A DNA stretch of 64,000 bases from Pinus tabuliformis (taxonomy: Eukaryota; Streptophyta; Pinopsida; Pinales; Pinaceae): positions 835,224,033-835,288,032 of the forward strand of contig CM062816.1 of assembly GCA_031772625.1 (NCBI GenBank), written 5' to 3'. Made by a program: the position numbers and the translations under genes. The notes under the pieces were generated by a model. The model was not told where the DNA came from, made no database searches, and saw only the letters and a program-made list of their open reading frames with translations. Shown here in pieces: positions 38,111-50,139 of this stretch (positions are counted from its first letter, which is position 1; every line of letters begins with the position of its first letter).

Positions 38111-38395
38111 AAAAACAAATTGACAAAGAAATGTTAGTCCAGAAACACCTACAAATAACAAATGAATTACTGAAACAGAAACCAGAAAAATTAGAGATTC
38201 CAATTGTTGTTCATATTAATATGAAGAAAGTTTAGATCTCTCGTACCTTATGCATCCATTCAACAGAGAAATGAGCTAATTCATCCATCCATTCAACATA
38301 GGAACAACCTAATGTGTTTCATTGAAATAATTTTGTTTCCGAAATGTTTTCCTCTTCGTTCTGCACTGGTTGGTCCTAATCTCGATCGTCACCGA

Positions 38396-38625
38396 CTTTC
38401 TGTAAAATCTAGCATGGAAAGCTTTATTCCATTTGAATCTAGCTTTATTTCATTTGAAGCTAGCATGGAAAGCTTTAGGCCCAAATTAGAGAATGCAATT
38501 CAAAAGGAAACTTTCTATAAAATCTAGCATGGAAAGCTTTATTCCATTTGAATCTAGCTTTATTTCATTTGAAGCTAGCATGGAAAGCTTTAGGCCCAAA
38601 TTAGAAAATGCAATTCAAAAGGAAA
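38396..38625 (+). repeat. 115-bp tandem duplication
   Basis: Units start at 38396 and 38511 with ctttctgtaaaatctagc / ctttctataaaatctagc and are nearly identical. Each contains the sub-repeat ctagcatggaaagcttta twice. Confidence 0.9.
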
Positions 38626-38999
38626 CTGTTGTTTTTTAAATGGGAGCAACTCGGAAACTGTTGTTTCTGACATGGGATTTAACATAAGTTGAGAAAGGAA
38701 ATTTACAAGTTTAACTATTGTAATTTGTGATAGAGGCACAATGCACTGACAGTTGGAAATTGAAATTCTCAAAGTCTGGATTTCAGAAAAAATGAAATTT
38801 AAAAAAAAAATTAGACGAGTTGACAACTTAACAGCCCTTCTTAAAAAATTTTATAATATTATTCCAATTTCCTTTTAAAAGGGCAAAATTCAAATTTTAA
38901 TTTTTTTTTTGACTAGTAAAATTTTCTCCCTACTTCTGTGACGTGCCAGAGGCCCTTTGAAGGGCTCTGATGTGTTCGAATTTGATCACTGGTGGTAAC

Positions 39000-39344
39000 T
39001 ATTACGAAGTGACCAAAGATTTATAGGCTCAGTGCCAAAATTTTGGCCTCAAAAAATCATGGCACAAAAAATAATTTTCTGCTCCTTAGTGCTCGATAGG
39101 TTCAGATTCCTCTCCTGCAATTGGTTCCACTAGCATTTCAATTGTGCTCTCGAGTGGGCCACCAATGCAGAAGATTCCGATTCCTTCACGGTCAGATATG
39201 TCAACCCCCTGCTCTTCTCCCTTTTTTCATGATTCATCTGTGGGTGTATCTCTCACTCTCCTCTCCGCGCCTACCCCTTCCCATCCCTATGCTTGTCCCC
39301 TTTCTCCTTTTTCCACTTGTCGTGCCCCCCTCCAAAAGCTTTTT
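39000..39344 (+). pseudogene. LINE ORF1, middle part
   Basis: Continues the ORF1 relic after the TIR insertion: a decayed zinc-knuckle region, then a Ser/Pro-rich linker (SPFFHDSSVGVSLTLLSAP) of the kind found between the knuckle and the ORF1 C-terminus. Cut at 39345 by the gypsy element; sequence of matching character resumes at 46145. Confidence 0.5.
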
Positions 39345-40870
39345 TGTCATGTCCCTACTCTGGTGGTACTCTTTCAACCGCACAAGGGGGGTGCGGCACC
39401 GCCACTCATTTTATTTTTAATAAAACTCACAAGTGTGGATTACGCTTACTTTTTATACTTAATTTATTTCTCAACTTTTTAAGTATTATCTTTCGTTAAT
39501 ACAGTGGAAACATTCATACATCATTCATCATCATCATCATTATCATTTTCAACATAAGTGCCCAGCGGATATAAATCAGGAGGGGCAACTCCCTGCAATA
39601 TGAGTTTGCCCGAATAATAATGATAATATCAGTTTTTACATATAAACTTACAATGGAGAGGAACCCCCAGATTCCAACTTTCAAATCTGCAAATTTACAC
39701 TTCGCCTTGCACCACCGTGCAACCTTGCCTTTTCACCGAGCAGAGGTGCTCACGGGTAACCTCCACCGTTTCACCGTTTACTTCGTCGTTCGGCCCGCGC
39801 CCGTCGTTCAACAACCTTCATGCAGCACTGCCCGATCGTGTTGCCCACCCGACGCACACCCGGAGCTCGTTCGCACTGTCACACCTAACTCCATGTTCAA
39901 CCGTTCAACTCGTCGCACTAGATGCTCCACCGTTCACCGACTCGTCGTGTCCGTGTCACCCGACTCACAGGTCGACCAACTCGTCCTTGGGTGCGCTCAA
40001 CCACTCGTTGTTCACACCGCCCAACTCTCCAATGTGCGGTTGCCCTGACTCGTCATGCTAACCACCGCCTGCGGTTTGCCCATCTCGTTGCACCAACCTT
40101 CGTTCTGCGGTCGCCTCAACTTGCCATGCCAAACACCCAACCGCGGTTTGCTCGACTCGTCGTGCTCCCGTTCAACCAACCTAGGCGCCCTCCACCCAAC
40201 TCGCCCGTTCACCATGTAGTTGTCTGCCCGCTGCGGCAGCTCGTCGCACCTTCGAGTGCGCCTGTCGTTCAGTGCGCCTGACCTGCGGTTGCCTCCGCTA
40301 CTCGACTTGCAGTTTAACCTGCCATCTCGTCCACCACCTGAATGACCTACAACTTAACCCGTCAGCTCGTCCGCCACCCGAACGACCTGCGACTTCACCC
40401 GATATGTGATCCTGACCTTGGCTCAGTGCTTCGGCCCTTAGACTCTGCCTGCACTTCGCCCTATGTTTCAGACTTCTCCAAACTAGCTCACATAAACACT
40501 TGGAAGAATGCTTGATGATTTCTCCCACCATTCCTCCGCTTGGTTTATATGGCGTTCGACCTTTTGGTTGGGGCTTCAACTCACCAAGCCGACCCACTGT
40601 TTGGTTGAACCGCCTCTTCTTCACGTCGGCCCATGGTGTGGGCGCCCATACATGGGACCACCCTCCATATAAACTCGCCACCACTTCCACACGTAGCCAT
40701 TTTTGCGATGACTCTTCGTGCGGTCGTTTCGCTCGTTTCCTTTGTTCGGCCAGCTCATCGCACCGTGCGGGCGCGCCTATGACTCGCCGGTTGAACCGCC
40801 CAGCTCGTCGCTCACCCATTGTGTGCCCTCACTGACTCTCTGCATCGCACAATGACTTGGGGGCCTTACA
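39345..40870 (-). mobile_element. 3' LTR of minus-strand non-autonomous gypsy element
   Basis: On the minus strand it opens TGTAAGGCCCCC and ends CATGACA; 1526 bp. It is preceded on the minus strand by the purine tract at 40871-40884. Homologous to 43295-46144 once a nested insertion is removed there. The interior is unusually GC- and CpG-rich for the region (about 39720-40450). Confidence 0.85.
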
Positions 40871-40884
40871 TCCTCCCCCACCTC
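40871..40884 (-). promoter_or_regulatory. Polypurine tract of the gypsy element
   Basis: Minus strand gaggtgggggagga directly abuts the LTR start. It is the plus-strand DNA synthesis primer site and fixes the element's orientation. Confidence 0.8.
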
Positions 40885-41429
40885 AAGTCATTGTCATCCT
40901 CGACAATTCTCCATCCTAGCAACCATCTATCGCTAAGACCATCAATCCACACAAACTGTGTATATGGGTAATCCAGATGTGTCCACCTCTCGACCTGCCT
41001 CATGCCATAGATATGCCACTGCTCTGCAAGGAATCATGTGCTGGTACCCCTCATGTCGGTGATTAGTTGGGTAGCTAATCCAACCATGCATCACCTCCAC
41101 AAGAACTCATGCCCCTACATCATCATGACTGTCCATTGCATGCTACCTGTCAAACTGTGTCATCTTACCCCTAGATGCCTACTCAAAATGTTGGAGACTC
41201 ACTGCCATGAGCAGCTAACAATGAGCCTCATCTCCATGATAGTCTAAGAAGATGAGGAGGGAGAAGAACTTGAAGGCTTTTCCTCACTGATCAAATCAAT
41301 CCACCTATCTGGATCCTCCACTTCTAATCTCTGCAAATATGCCTCCCGATCCTCTATCTGAACATTCGGCCTCACATACTCATCGTCATCATCATCCTTC
41401 ACTACCTCCAGCCTCCTAGATAGATCCAA

Positions 41430-42080
41430 GATGCTATCCGATAATGTCCTGATAACCTGTCACTGCTCCATAAGATTTGCCTCTGCAATAGACAATCACT
41501 TATAGACCTCTTCATCTCGTTTCCCATTCTCCATATTCATCGCTGTCAGTTTACACTCGGGCTTAGTTACTCCTACGGTTGGAACACCGATAAGTACATC
41601 TTCTCGTTCGTCGTAAATGTACAGTTTCTTCAAATGGGGAACAACCATCGCTTCAAATTGCTTCATAAACTCCATGCCTAATACAACCTCATTGTCATCT
41701 ATCCATACTATAGTGAAGTCGACTCTCTCGGTCCACTCACCAAGTGTCACATCCACCTTCTCAGTGACATCGATCACAGAATCCGGAGGAGAATTCACTA
41801 CCTTCATTTGTGCCTGCACTGGTACAAACTTCAGTCCAATCCTTCTCGCAGTATCCTCGCTCATAAAGTTGTGAGTTGCCCCACTATCCACCATAGTGAG
41901 TACAACATCACTCCCAACTTTCATCTCGACATACTCCAACTTGTTTCTTTCCAGGTCTCTTCGTGAGACTGCTTCCGTAGCCACTGCAGCTCTAAAATAT
42001 GCATAACTCCTACAGAGGTTTCTTCTTTCTTCTTCGTATTGGCTTGTGCCAAGGCAACCACTTTTGGTCTTGAAGGACAA
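41430..42080 (-). pseudogene. Gypsy aspartic protease
   Basis: Pepsin-like retropepsin domain: a TMVDSGATHNFMS active-site loop (Asp near 41890), then VVLGMEFM as the second conserved strand. It is in a different frame from the gag knuckle, with an overlap around 41921-42080. The expected joining sequence lies in two frames near 42000, so either a frameshift mutation or a programmed shift is involved; mutation is likelier in this decayed copy. RT, RNase H and integrase are absent: only about 600 bp separates the protease from the 3' LTR. Confidence 0.75.
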
Positions 42081-43162
42081 TTCTTCACCATATGTGGTTC
42101 CTCACAAATCCAACACTTCAACGGTTTCTTCGTCTTCGCCTTATCATGCGATCTCGAAGTCTCCTCTTTCGTAGAATTTTCTTTCGATTTGTCATTCCTT
42201 TTCTTATTCTCATTAGAACCTTCATCATAGTGTTCTACCAAGCGATCCACAACATCGAATGCTTCTTCAAGTGTCTTTATCTTTTGCCTCTTCACTTCAT
42301 TCTGTGCCCAAGGTTTGAGCCCTATGATAAAGTTGAACACCTTGTCCCTTTCCGCCATGTATGGAAGTTCCAAAACTGCACTTGAAAACTCTCGCTGATA
42401 AGCTTGTAGACTCCCGTTTTGCTTTATGTATTTTATTTTCATCCTTGCATCCCATGTTTCGTCTTGTGGACTAAAATGAGTTTGCAAAGACTTCTTCATG
42501 TCATCCCATGAAGTAATGTCTTCAGCATTGCCATTGGCAATCAGGTACATCCTTCTTCGCCACCACATCTTAGCATCTTTCGTTAAGAATTAAGCAACTA
42601 CCTTCACTTTGGTTTCCTCATCGGACATCCCCAAATGCTCTAAGCACTATTCCATATCCCATATAAAGTTACCAAGAGTTTTCACACTCCTTGCCCTGTC
42701 ATAAGAATCCGACTCTTTGACTTTCACATGAGCCACCCCTCCACCTCAGTTGTGTCCAACAACCCTCTTCAAAACTACGATCTCATTCCGAGCATCATCA
42801 AGAGTTTGCTGCAATTTCAAGATTTTTGCCAAACCTTGATCTCTTGCTTCACCAATCTTCTCGACTTCTTCTTCTGTTTGTGCACACTGCCATTCAGTAT
42901 ACTCATATTTAACCTTGAGGTCCTCAAGCTCCCCTTTCACCTTCACATAGCCTTCCTGAACTTGTATGTTCTTGGCCTTCATTGAAGCCATATCAGAAGC
43001 AAATTCCTCCATACGATCCAATACCTTGTCAAAGAAAGATTCACCTGCATCCTTGCTAGATTCACCTGTCACAACATGAGGTTCCTTTGCCATCTTTGCC
43101 ATCTGCCTTCTTTGCGATCTTGTATAGACCATAAACCGATAACACCTGCAAACCTGAATCAC
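41921..43162 (-). pseudogene. Gypsy gag (coiled coil, capsid, zinc knuckle)
   Basis: Two open parts in the gag direction. 43162-42746 begins with a basic MVYTRSQRRQMAKMAK and a long coiled-coil-like helix (EELDLK/Q/E-rich). After a short decayed linker with stops, 42568-41921 carries the capsid core (KSLQTHFSPQDETWDARMKI, SLQAYQREFS) and a knuckle CWICEEPHMVKNC of CX2CX3HX4C form. The gag packages RNA into virus-like particles in the cytoplasm. At least one stop separates the parts, so this copy is inactive. Confidence 0.75.
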
Positions 43163-43207
43163 TTGTCACGAATGTCAAATATTCAGACTTCTACGTCATG
43201 TATCAGT

Positions 43208-43294
43208 GGGCTCTGATACCAACTGTCACGTAGTGCAGTTGTATCAGCTTCTTCTGCAAACCTGGTTCCATTGAATCAGGCCTTTGATACCAAC
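43208..43294 (-). promoter_or_regulatory. Duplicated primer-binding site (tRNA-iMet)
   Basis: The minus strand just inside the 5' LTR reads TTGGTATCAAAGGC (43280-43294). About 70 bp further in a second copy reads TTGGTATCAGAGCCC (43208-43222), which matches the initiator-Met primer site TGGTATCAGAGC perfectly. Each is preceded by a tgacag end-of-LTR phrase, so LTR end plus PBS appears duplicated. Confidence 0.75.
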
Positions 43295-46144
43295 TGTCAT
43301 GCCCCTACCCTGGCAGTACTCTTCTAGCCGCACAAAGGGGGGTGCGACACCACCACACATTTTCTTTTTAATAATACTCATAAGTGTGGACTATGCCTAC
43401 TATCTATACTTAGTTTATTTTTCAACTTTTTAAGTGTTATCTTTTGTTAACATAGCGGAAACATTCATACATCATTCATCATCATCATCATTATCATTTT
43501 CAACATAAGTGCACAACAAATATAAATCAGGAGGGGAAACTCCCTGCAATATGAGTCTGCCCGAATAATAATGATAATATCAGTTTTTACATATAAACTT
43601 ACAATGGAGAGGAACCCCCAGATTCCAACTCTCAAATCTACAGATTTACACTTCGGCCTGCACGATCGTGCAACCTTGCCTTTTCATCGGGAAGAGGTGC
43701 CCACGGGCAACCTCCACCGTTTCACCGTTTACTTCGTTGTTCGGCCCACGCCCGTCGTTCGGCAACCTTCATGTAGCACTACACGGTCGTGTTGCCCACC
43801 CGGCGCACACTCGCAGCTCATCCACACCGTTGCACCCTACTCCACGTTCAACCGTTCAACTCGTCACATTGTTCACCATCGCACCGGACGCTCCACCATT
43901 CACCGGCTCATCGTGCCCATGTCACCCGACTCGCGGGTCGCCTAACTCGCCCTTGGGCGTGCCCAACCGCTCGTCGTTCACACCGCCCAACTCTCCAACG
44001 TGCTGTCGCCCGACTTGCCGTGCCAACCATCGCTCGCGGTCTACCTAGCTCGTCGCACCAACCTTCGTTCCGTGGTCGCCTCAGCTCGCCGCACTAACCA
44101 CCCAAACGCGGTTTGCCCGACTCGTCGTGCTCCCGTTCAACCAACCCGGGCACCCTCCACCCAACTTCCTGTTCAACCGGCTCGGGCGCTCTCCACCCGA
44201 ACTTGCCCGACCGCCGAGTCACCATGTCGCCTGTTCATCGTTCAGCTGTCCACCCGCTGCGGCAGCTTGTCGCACCTCCGAGTGCGCCTGTAAGGACATG
44301 CGGTCCTTGGCACGCTCGCCGGATGAAGTGCGACTTGAATGAACAGCTCAGACTTGATGTGCGCGTGGAGACAAGTAAAAACACTCACGAAGGAAGGAGA
44401 GCGATGTGTTTTTATAAGTGTGGGAGCATGGAGGATTGCCCACGGGCCGACCCATACTTGGAAGCAAAGCCGACGAAGTATTTGCGATGAAGTAGGGGTG
44501 TGTTATAGCGTGGAGGACGAGTCGGCCGGGTAGACCAACTCGCCCTATCGCTCGTATAAGTTAGTGGTGCGAGGAGCTCATTTGGAATCACATCTTTGCT
44601 CATCCAACAAGGAGAAGTGTGTAGAACAAATGGGTAGCTGCAACAATAAAAGGAAAGGCACAGAACAGTGATGCGCCCAACCTTGGGCGAGGCTGCACGA
44701 AAAAGAATGCATTGTCTTGGTTTTGGGTGAGGGCACGGGTAGAGGTCGCCTGCCGGTCTAAGAAAAGGCGTGCACGGGTAAGGCGTGGGCGCCCAGTTGT
44801 GCAAGGTGTGCACGGATGAAGGCGAGGGTGCCCGGTTGTGCGAAGGCGCATGGGTGAAGGCGTGAACGCCCGGTTGTGTGCAGTTGTGCGGTTGGGTGGT
44901 TGTGCACAGGTTCTTGGGCAGCGCGGGTGAGCGCCCGCCCGTTGTGTAGAGGCAAACACGGAAGTTGTGTACGGTGGAAACGGTGAAGTGTTGAGATTGT
45001 GAAGGGAGGTGTGACTCGTGCCGAGGCCCCTGTGTGTGGCGACTTGGTTACGACGAGGCACGCCCAAGTTGGGCAAACAACACGATCGTGCAACGAGGTG
45101 AACGAAGGGTTGGTGAGTCGTGCGGCGACCGTGCAGAGGCGCCGACGAGCTGGGCAATCGAGTTTGCCGAAGTTTGAAAATTGGCTAAGTGTAAATTTGG
45201 GGTTTCCCAAGATTTAACTTGTAAAGCTTTGTAACATTGAAGATTGTATAATATATTGATTTGGGCAGACTCATATTGCAGGGAGTTGCCCCTCCCTTTA
45301 TACTGTTGTGCATTTCTATTGTATAATGCTGTTTATGTGAATGTTATGGGCTTTCACTTGTATAAAGGATAAAAATAATACTTGGTAACAAAAATAAAAC
45401 TAAGTATGGAATGTTAGGCGTAGTCTACAATCGTAAGTATTGGTGAAAAGAAAACGGTTGGTAGTGCCGCACCTCGCTATAAGCAGTTGAAAGACTACCG
45501 CAGGTGTAGGGGCGTGATAGCGCCCATCGTTCAGTCCGCCCGACCTGCGGTTGCCTCCGCCGCTCGACCTGCGGTTTAGCTCGCCAACTCGTCCGCCACC
45601 CGAACGACCTGCGACTTAACCCGTCAGCTCATCCGCCACCCGAACAACCTGCGACTTCACTCGATATGCGACCCTGACGTTGGCTCCATGCTTCGGCCCT
45701 TATACTCTGCTTGCACTTCGTCCTGTGTTTCAGACTTCTATAAACTAGCTCGCACCTCTAGCTCACATAAACACTTGGAAGAATGCCTTATGATTTCTCC
45801 CACCATTCCTCCACTTGGTTTATATGGCATTCAACCTTTCAGTTGGGGCTTCGACTCACCAAGCTGACCCACCATTTGGTTGAACCACCCCTCCTTCACG
45901 TCGACCCATGGTGTGGGCGCCCATACATGGGACCACCCTCCATATAAACTCGCCACCACTTCCACACTTAGCCATTTTCGCAATGACCCTTCATGCGGTC
46001 GTTTCACTTGTTTCCTTCGTTTGGCCAGCTCGTCGCACCATGTGGGTGCACCCATGACTCGCTGGTTGAATGCTCAACTCGTCACTCGCTCGTCATGCGT
46101 CCTCGCCGACTCTGTGCATCACACAATGGCTCGGGGGCCTTACA
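43295..46144 (-). mobile_element. 5' LTR of gypsy element, interrupted by a nested solo LTR
   Basis: Minus strand TGTAAGGCCCCCGAGCC ... CATGACA. 2850 bp including a 1231-bp nested insertion; the remaining about 1.6 kb aligns with the LTR at 39345-40870. Outer flanks (TTTTT at 39340 and CTCCT at 46145) do not form a clear target duplication. Confidence 0.8.
44289..45519 (+). mobile_element. Nested solo LTR in a related LTR
   Basis: Opens TGTAAGGACATGCGG and ends GGGCGTGATA (CA mutated to TA). Perfect 5-bp target duplication GCGCC at 44284-44288 and 45520-45524. Its R/U5 end shares cagactcatattgcaggg with the host LTR, so it belongs to the same family, inserted in the opposite orientation. Confidence 0.85.
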
Positions 46145-48660
46145 CTCCTGATCCTTGTGGCTCTCCTCCATTATCTCCATCATTTGGGCTAGGGAAGATG
46201 TCCCCTCCCCTTTCCACTATTCTTTCAGACATATTGTTGCGCAAACCTTACAATGTGCAACCTAGGAGAAGACCAGAGGACATCCCCTCTCTTGATGGTT
46301 TAGCTCCATACCCTATCCTATCAAACCTTGTCGGATGTAAATCCCACCGCAACAAAAGGCTATCATCGATATTAGTATATGCAAACCGAATAAATTTTTG
46401 AGGGCCCTTAGAGTAGGATCAACCGCCCATCCCCCAAATCATGATTATTATCTCCTTTAATAAGGCTAGGGGTGCCCACATAATTCTTGCCCTCAATCGT
46501 CTTATCTAGTCTCACAAACCATCTATAATTGTTATACAGGAAACCATGATCGAAGGTTCTCGCGCTCGTGCTGCTCTTGAGCCATGGCTAAAAGACTAGT
46601 CATTTGTAACATTAGACACTGACACACTCTCTGAAGGTATCCTTACTGAATGGTGCTTGGAGTTCAGAACCATGGACTCCTTTTTCTATTAGTCCACCAT
46701 CTCAATTCGGCTATCAATCCCTGAATTCAACCCTCAGATAAATATCTTAAACATATATGGCCCATACTCAGATCAAATTCACTACTGGAAAGCTTTTGTC
46801 TCTTTAGGTGCTCCTCTGTACCACAATTTGATCCTCAGAGGTGATTTAAACTTCATCATTTTCTCCAGGGAGGTCGGGGGCACCAATTGCACACCAGATC
46901 CCCAAAGTTTTTTTTTTCTATCTTTTCACGCATCATCAACTCATTTGTTGAAGCTTTCCCCTACATGGCGGAATTATAGATCAGATGAAGATGCTATCTC
47001 AAAATGCCTCTGACAAGTTTTTTGGGTTTCAAAGACCTCCTTTCCCCACAAATTCTTCTACATTCCTAGGTCTCTTCGGAAGTTCTCTCTGATCACCTTT
47101 CCATTGTCCCAGGATTGCCTGGGACTCCAATATACCCCATGTTCCTTTCCGCTATAATCGGTCATGGTTTATGGAAGAGGGTTTCAAAACTTTGGTACAC
47201 AACAATTGGGTTCACCTTAATGACTCATCTTGTGTCTTCTAAATGGGTTAATTCACAGAAAACATATAAAATCTCAAGGCTGCCACAAAACCCTAGGCAC
47301 CGCAGTTAAGATCTTCCCAATAGACCCATCTCAAGGAGATTGAATAAAAAATCAAGTCTTGGTGGAATTTTCTCCACGGAGGACATTGTGTAGTTACACT
47401 TCCTAGAACAGAGGTGACATTCAGTCAAGGAAAAAGAGGAGACTGAATGGCGTGTAAAAAGTAGGGCCATTTGGATAAAAGAGGGCGATTGCAACACAAA
47501 ATTCTTCCATCTGTTCGCCACTTTTAGAAGAAAAAAACTATTTGAGAGGTCCTCAGGGCGGATGGATTGAGGGCTCATCTCTTTGAGGCCATTGCCTAGG
47601 AATGTGTGAATCACTTAGAATATCTCTTTTGTGATCCCCCGACGTCCCCATACATGACATTCTGTTAGTGGTCTCAAAATTTCCTTCTGTTTTCACTAAA
47701 GAAATGAACTAGTCTTTAGAGTTTTATGACCTTATAAAAGGTGACCTACTAAAGGTTGTTGTCCTGGAGTCACAATGCATCAGAAAGGTCTTAGGATCTT
47801 TCAACTCCAGCTTCTTAGCTCTCATTCCCAAAAAAACAAGAGGGATTCTCTGTTTATAGGTCAAAAAGCATGGTGGTGGGATTCTGTTATAAATATTCTT
47901 CTACTCTCAAATGAAGGATTACCCTCTAGTTTGCTTCAAACAACAAATTATTCACTTGGGACAACCTCATAAAATGAGGTTGGGTCGGTCCCAGCATACA
48001 TGCCCCTGTAGATTTGACGTTGAGACAATATCTCTTTTTTTTTCACCTATACAATGTAGGTAATAGTTAAAATCTCAACGAAGCTGGGATTATCTGTCAC
48101 GGTCAAAGGAAAATATAAAACAATATTACAAAGCTAGCTAGAAACCAACTCTGCCACTATCTACAAGGTGTTCTCTGACATACTCATCAACTCCCTTTGG
48201 TGCTCTAAGCATATACATCAACTCCATTTGGTGGTCTAAGAACAATATTATTTTTTCCTCCACTGCTATCCCCTGGGTCATCACAGTGTGGTTGATCACG
48301 AAAATCTGCAGGGAATTCAAGTTAGATCCCAAAGCACAAAATCCTTAAACACTTGTTGTGCTGCATCTGGACTAGTTTCTTCAATGGAGCCTCCCAAAGA
48401 CATCCCCCAGATATCTCAATCGTTCATAGTACAACAAGTCAGATACACACCATGTCCTCTGTACACCAATCTGGTACAATTTTATCGCCTTAAGGACTCT
48501 CATCTTTGTTGCCTCTTTAAAAATGGTTCGGAAACTTCATTATTGATTGGGCAAAAAACAAGATCACTGTGGATAACATTTATTTACAGCATATTCTCAA
48601 AAAATTAAACTTCTTGCTAAGTCCCTCTCCAAGGAAGCTTTGGAAATGCTGTCAGGGTCT
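46145..48660 (+). pseudogene. LINE ORF1 end and ORF2 (endonuclease, RT) relic
   Basis: 46145-46400 reads as the ORF1 C-terminal side. An APE-type endonuclease follows: IIVIQETM near 46530 (catalytic Glu), YGPYSDQIHYW near 46760, LILRGDLNFIIF at about 46828 (the GDFN-type Asp), and FHASSTHLLKLSPTWRNYRSDEDAISKCL at the end (about 47010). The linker EEWRVKSRAIWIKEGDCNTKFFH at about 47430-47510 and an early RT phrase (SFNSSFLALIPKKTRG) near 47800 continue the order. Later RT cannot be read with confidence. Several stops and frameshifts; inactive. Contact residues are named only where seen. Confidence 0.7.
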
Positions 48661-49400
48661 ATGAACGTCTCAAAATCTATAGATGCAGAGTAGAAATACC
48701 ATATGGACTTTTGCCTCTAGGATTACACCATTCCACAAGTGATTTTTTTGTACGTTTTTGGTCATACATATTCTACAGGATGCGACAGACAAAATGTAAA
48801 TTTTGTTTGTTTTGTTTTTCTACATGTAATCATTATAATCTATTTGGAAACCTCCTCGATGTATACGACATGCTCAGTCCTAAAAGGAAAGTATGTTCTC
48901 AGTTTTTGTCTGAACATACTTCAATATGTAAATTCTATAACATGAATATAAAGTTGTTTTCTTATGGATTTCTTGACAAAAATGTTTGGATTTCTTGACA
49001 AGGTCTTGCTTTGTAATGATATTTTGTGAATTATATGTCAGAAGAATCCATCCCTATCAAATATAATCAATAATATATTTAATAAATGTTTTGTAAAATT
49101 ATTAAATATAATCAATAATATATTTATTTATAAATATTTTGTTAAATTATTAAATAAAATTACTACCAAATATATTATAATTTTTTAAAAAACAACCTAA
49201 TGAATTACATACCATTCCTCTCTATTTATAAGTAATCAACTAGTAAAATAAATACAGTTACTATCAAAATGCACACAATTATTTTATATTTCTTTCTTTT
49301 GATGACATTTTGAAGCACTTCTCATTGTTATTGTCTTCTATATATGAATGTTTTTAAAGTAACCAACTAGTAAAACAAATACAGTTACTATCAAAATGCA
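48661..49400. other. AT-rich flank, with 44-bp direct repeat
   Basis: No gene. A phrase ctagtaaaayaaatacagtt (within a 43-44-bp unit) occurs at about 49231-49273 and again at 49357-49400; the large retrotransposon starts exactly at the end of the second copy. Confidence 0.6.
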
Positions 49401-50019
49401 TGTTAGTGTTGGTCTTGAAAGCCCTCCATCAGCGATCAAAGCTCTTTGCATTTGCATTCGTAAGTGTCTCATCAGTGTCAAATTTTGCATCCCGTTAGGC
49501 ATGCCATAACCCTGATGGAGGAGCTGGTCTATTTATACCCCTCTTGGCTTTGCTGGATCAGTCCATATCAGTCATTAAGCTTTTTCAAGATTGTCTTGTT
49601 TTGTTTTGAGGTCAAAGTCCTAGGTCTAGGGTTTTGGTCATTTATCTCCGCAAGGTCATGTCTTTGAAAATCCATGAGTACTCAGCAAGCCAGAGGGAGG
49701 TTTGCAAATGTGTTTCTTCAATATTTTTATCTTGTACAATGAATTTTCACCTTGGATTTAAAAACTATGTTTTTAAAGCCAAGGTCATTTTCCGATTTTT
49801 TGTAAATAAGTGATGAAATTTCAAAAGTCTTCAGCGGACAAAGTGCAACCCTGGTCCCCTTGCCAAGGTCCCTCGGATGATCTACCTGCAAAAAGAATCA
49901 AGTCAAAGCACTCAATGAGTCAAATTTAGGATAAAGGAAACCAAAAGTCAGTGTTATAAAAATGTCAAAGATAAACTTTAGAGAGTGGGTTTATGAATGA
50001 TTTTTTTTTAAATGAAACT

Positions 50020-50027
50020 TATAAAAG
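50020..50027 (+). promoter_or_regulatory. LTR TATA box
   Basis: TATAAAAG, identical in the 3' LTR (61440-61447), followed by a C/T-rich start-site-like region about 30 bp downstream. Confidence 0.7.
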
Positions 50028-50139
50028 CCCAAATTCCCTCCTTTCACTCTCATTGTGCATCCTAACGCTTGCAAGAGAGGTTTGAGAGAGTGATTGAGAG
50101 AAAGGAGCAAAGACAGAGCGATTTCGGGCAACAGAGAGG

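Larger units (their letters stand above)
34951..38991. mobile_element. 4.04-kb non-autonomous TIR transposon with 8-bp TSD
   Basis: Perfect 8-bp direct repeats GTGGTAAC lie at 34943-34950 and 38992-38999. Just inside are about 17-bp terminal inverted repeats, aagtgatcaaatttgaa and ttcgaatttgatcactg, with mismatches at the outermost base and one internal position. The LINE ORF1 reading continues across the empty site, which confirms the insertion. An 8-bp TSD and an outer CAGTG-like end point to hAT; a MULE with a 9-bp TSD carrying one mismatch is the alternative. No transposase frame was seen; the interior is AT-rich with microsatellites and small duplications, including a 33-bp tandem pair just inside the left TIR (34971-35036). 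Confidence 0.7.

Noticed and set aside
39620-40281. Overlapping Pro/Arg/His-rich open frames in a GC-rich stretch
   Set aside because: They lie in the LTR of the minus-strand gypsy element and recur in its other LTR; the openness follows from high GC, with no homology.
44600-45210. Long minus-strand frames of about 150-185 codons
   Set aside because: Inside the nested solo LTR, GC-rich, low complexity, no recognised domain.
48300-48998. Open frames after the LINE RT start as further LINE or host protein
   Set aside because: No motif could be tied to RT or any family; left as decayed LINE or flank.
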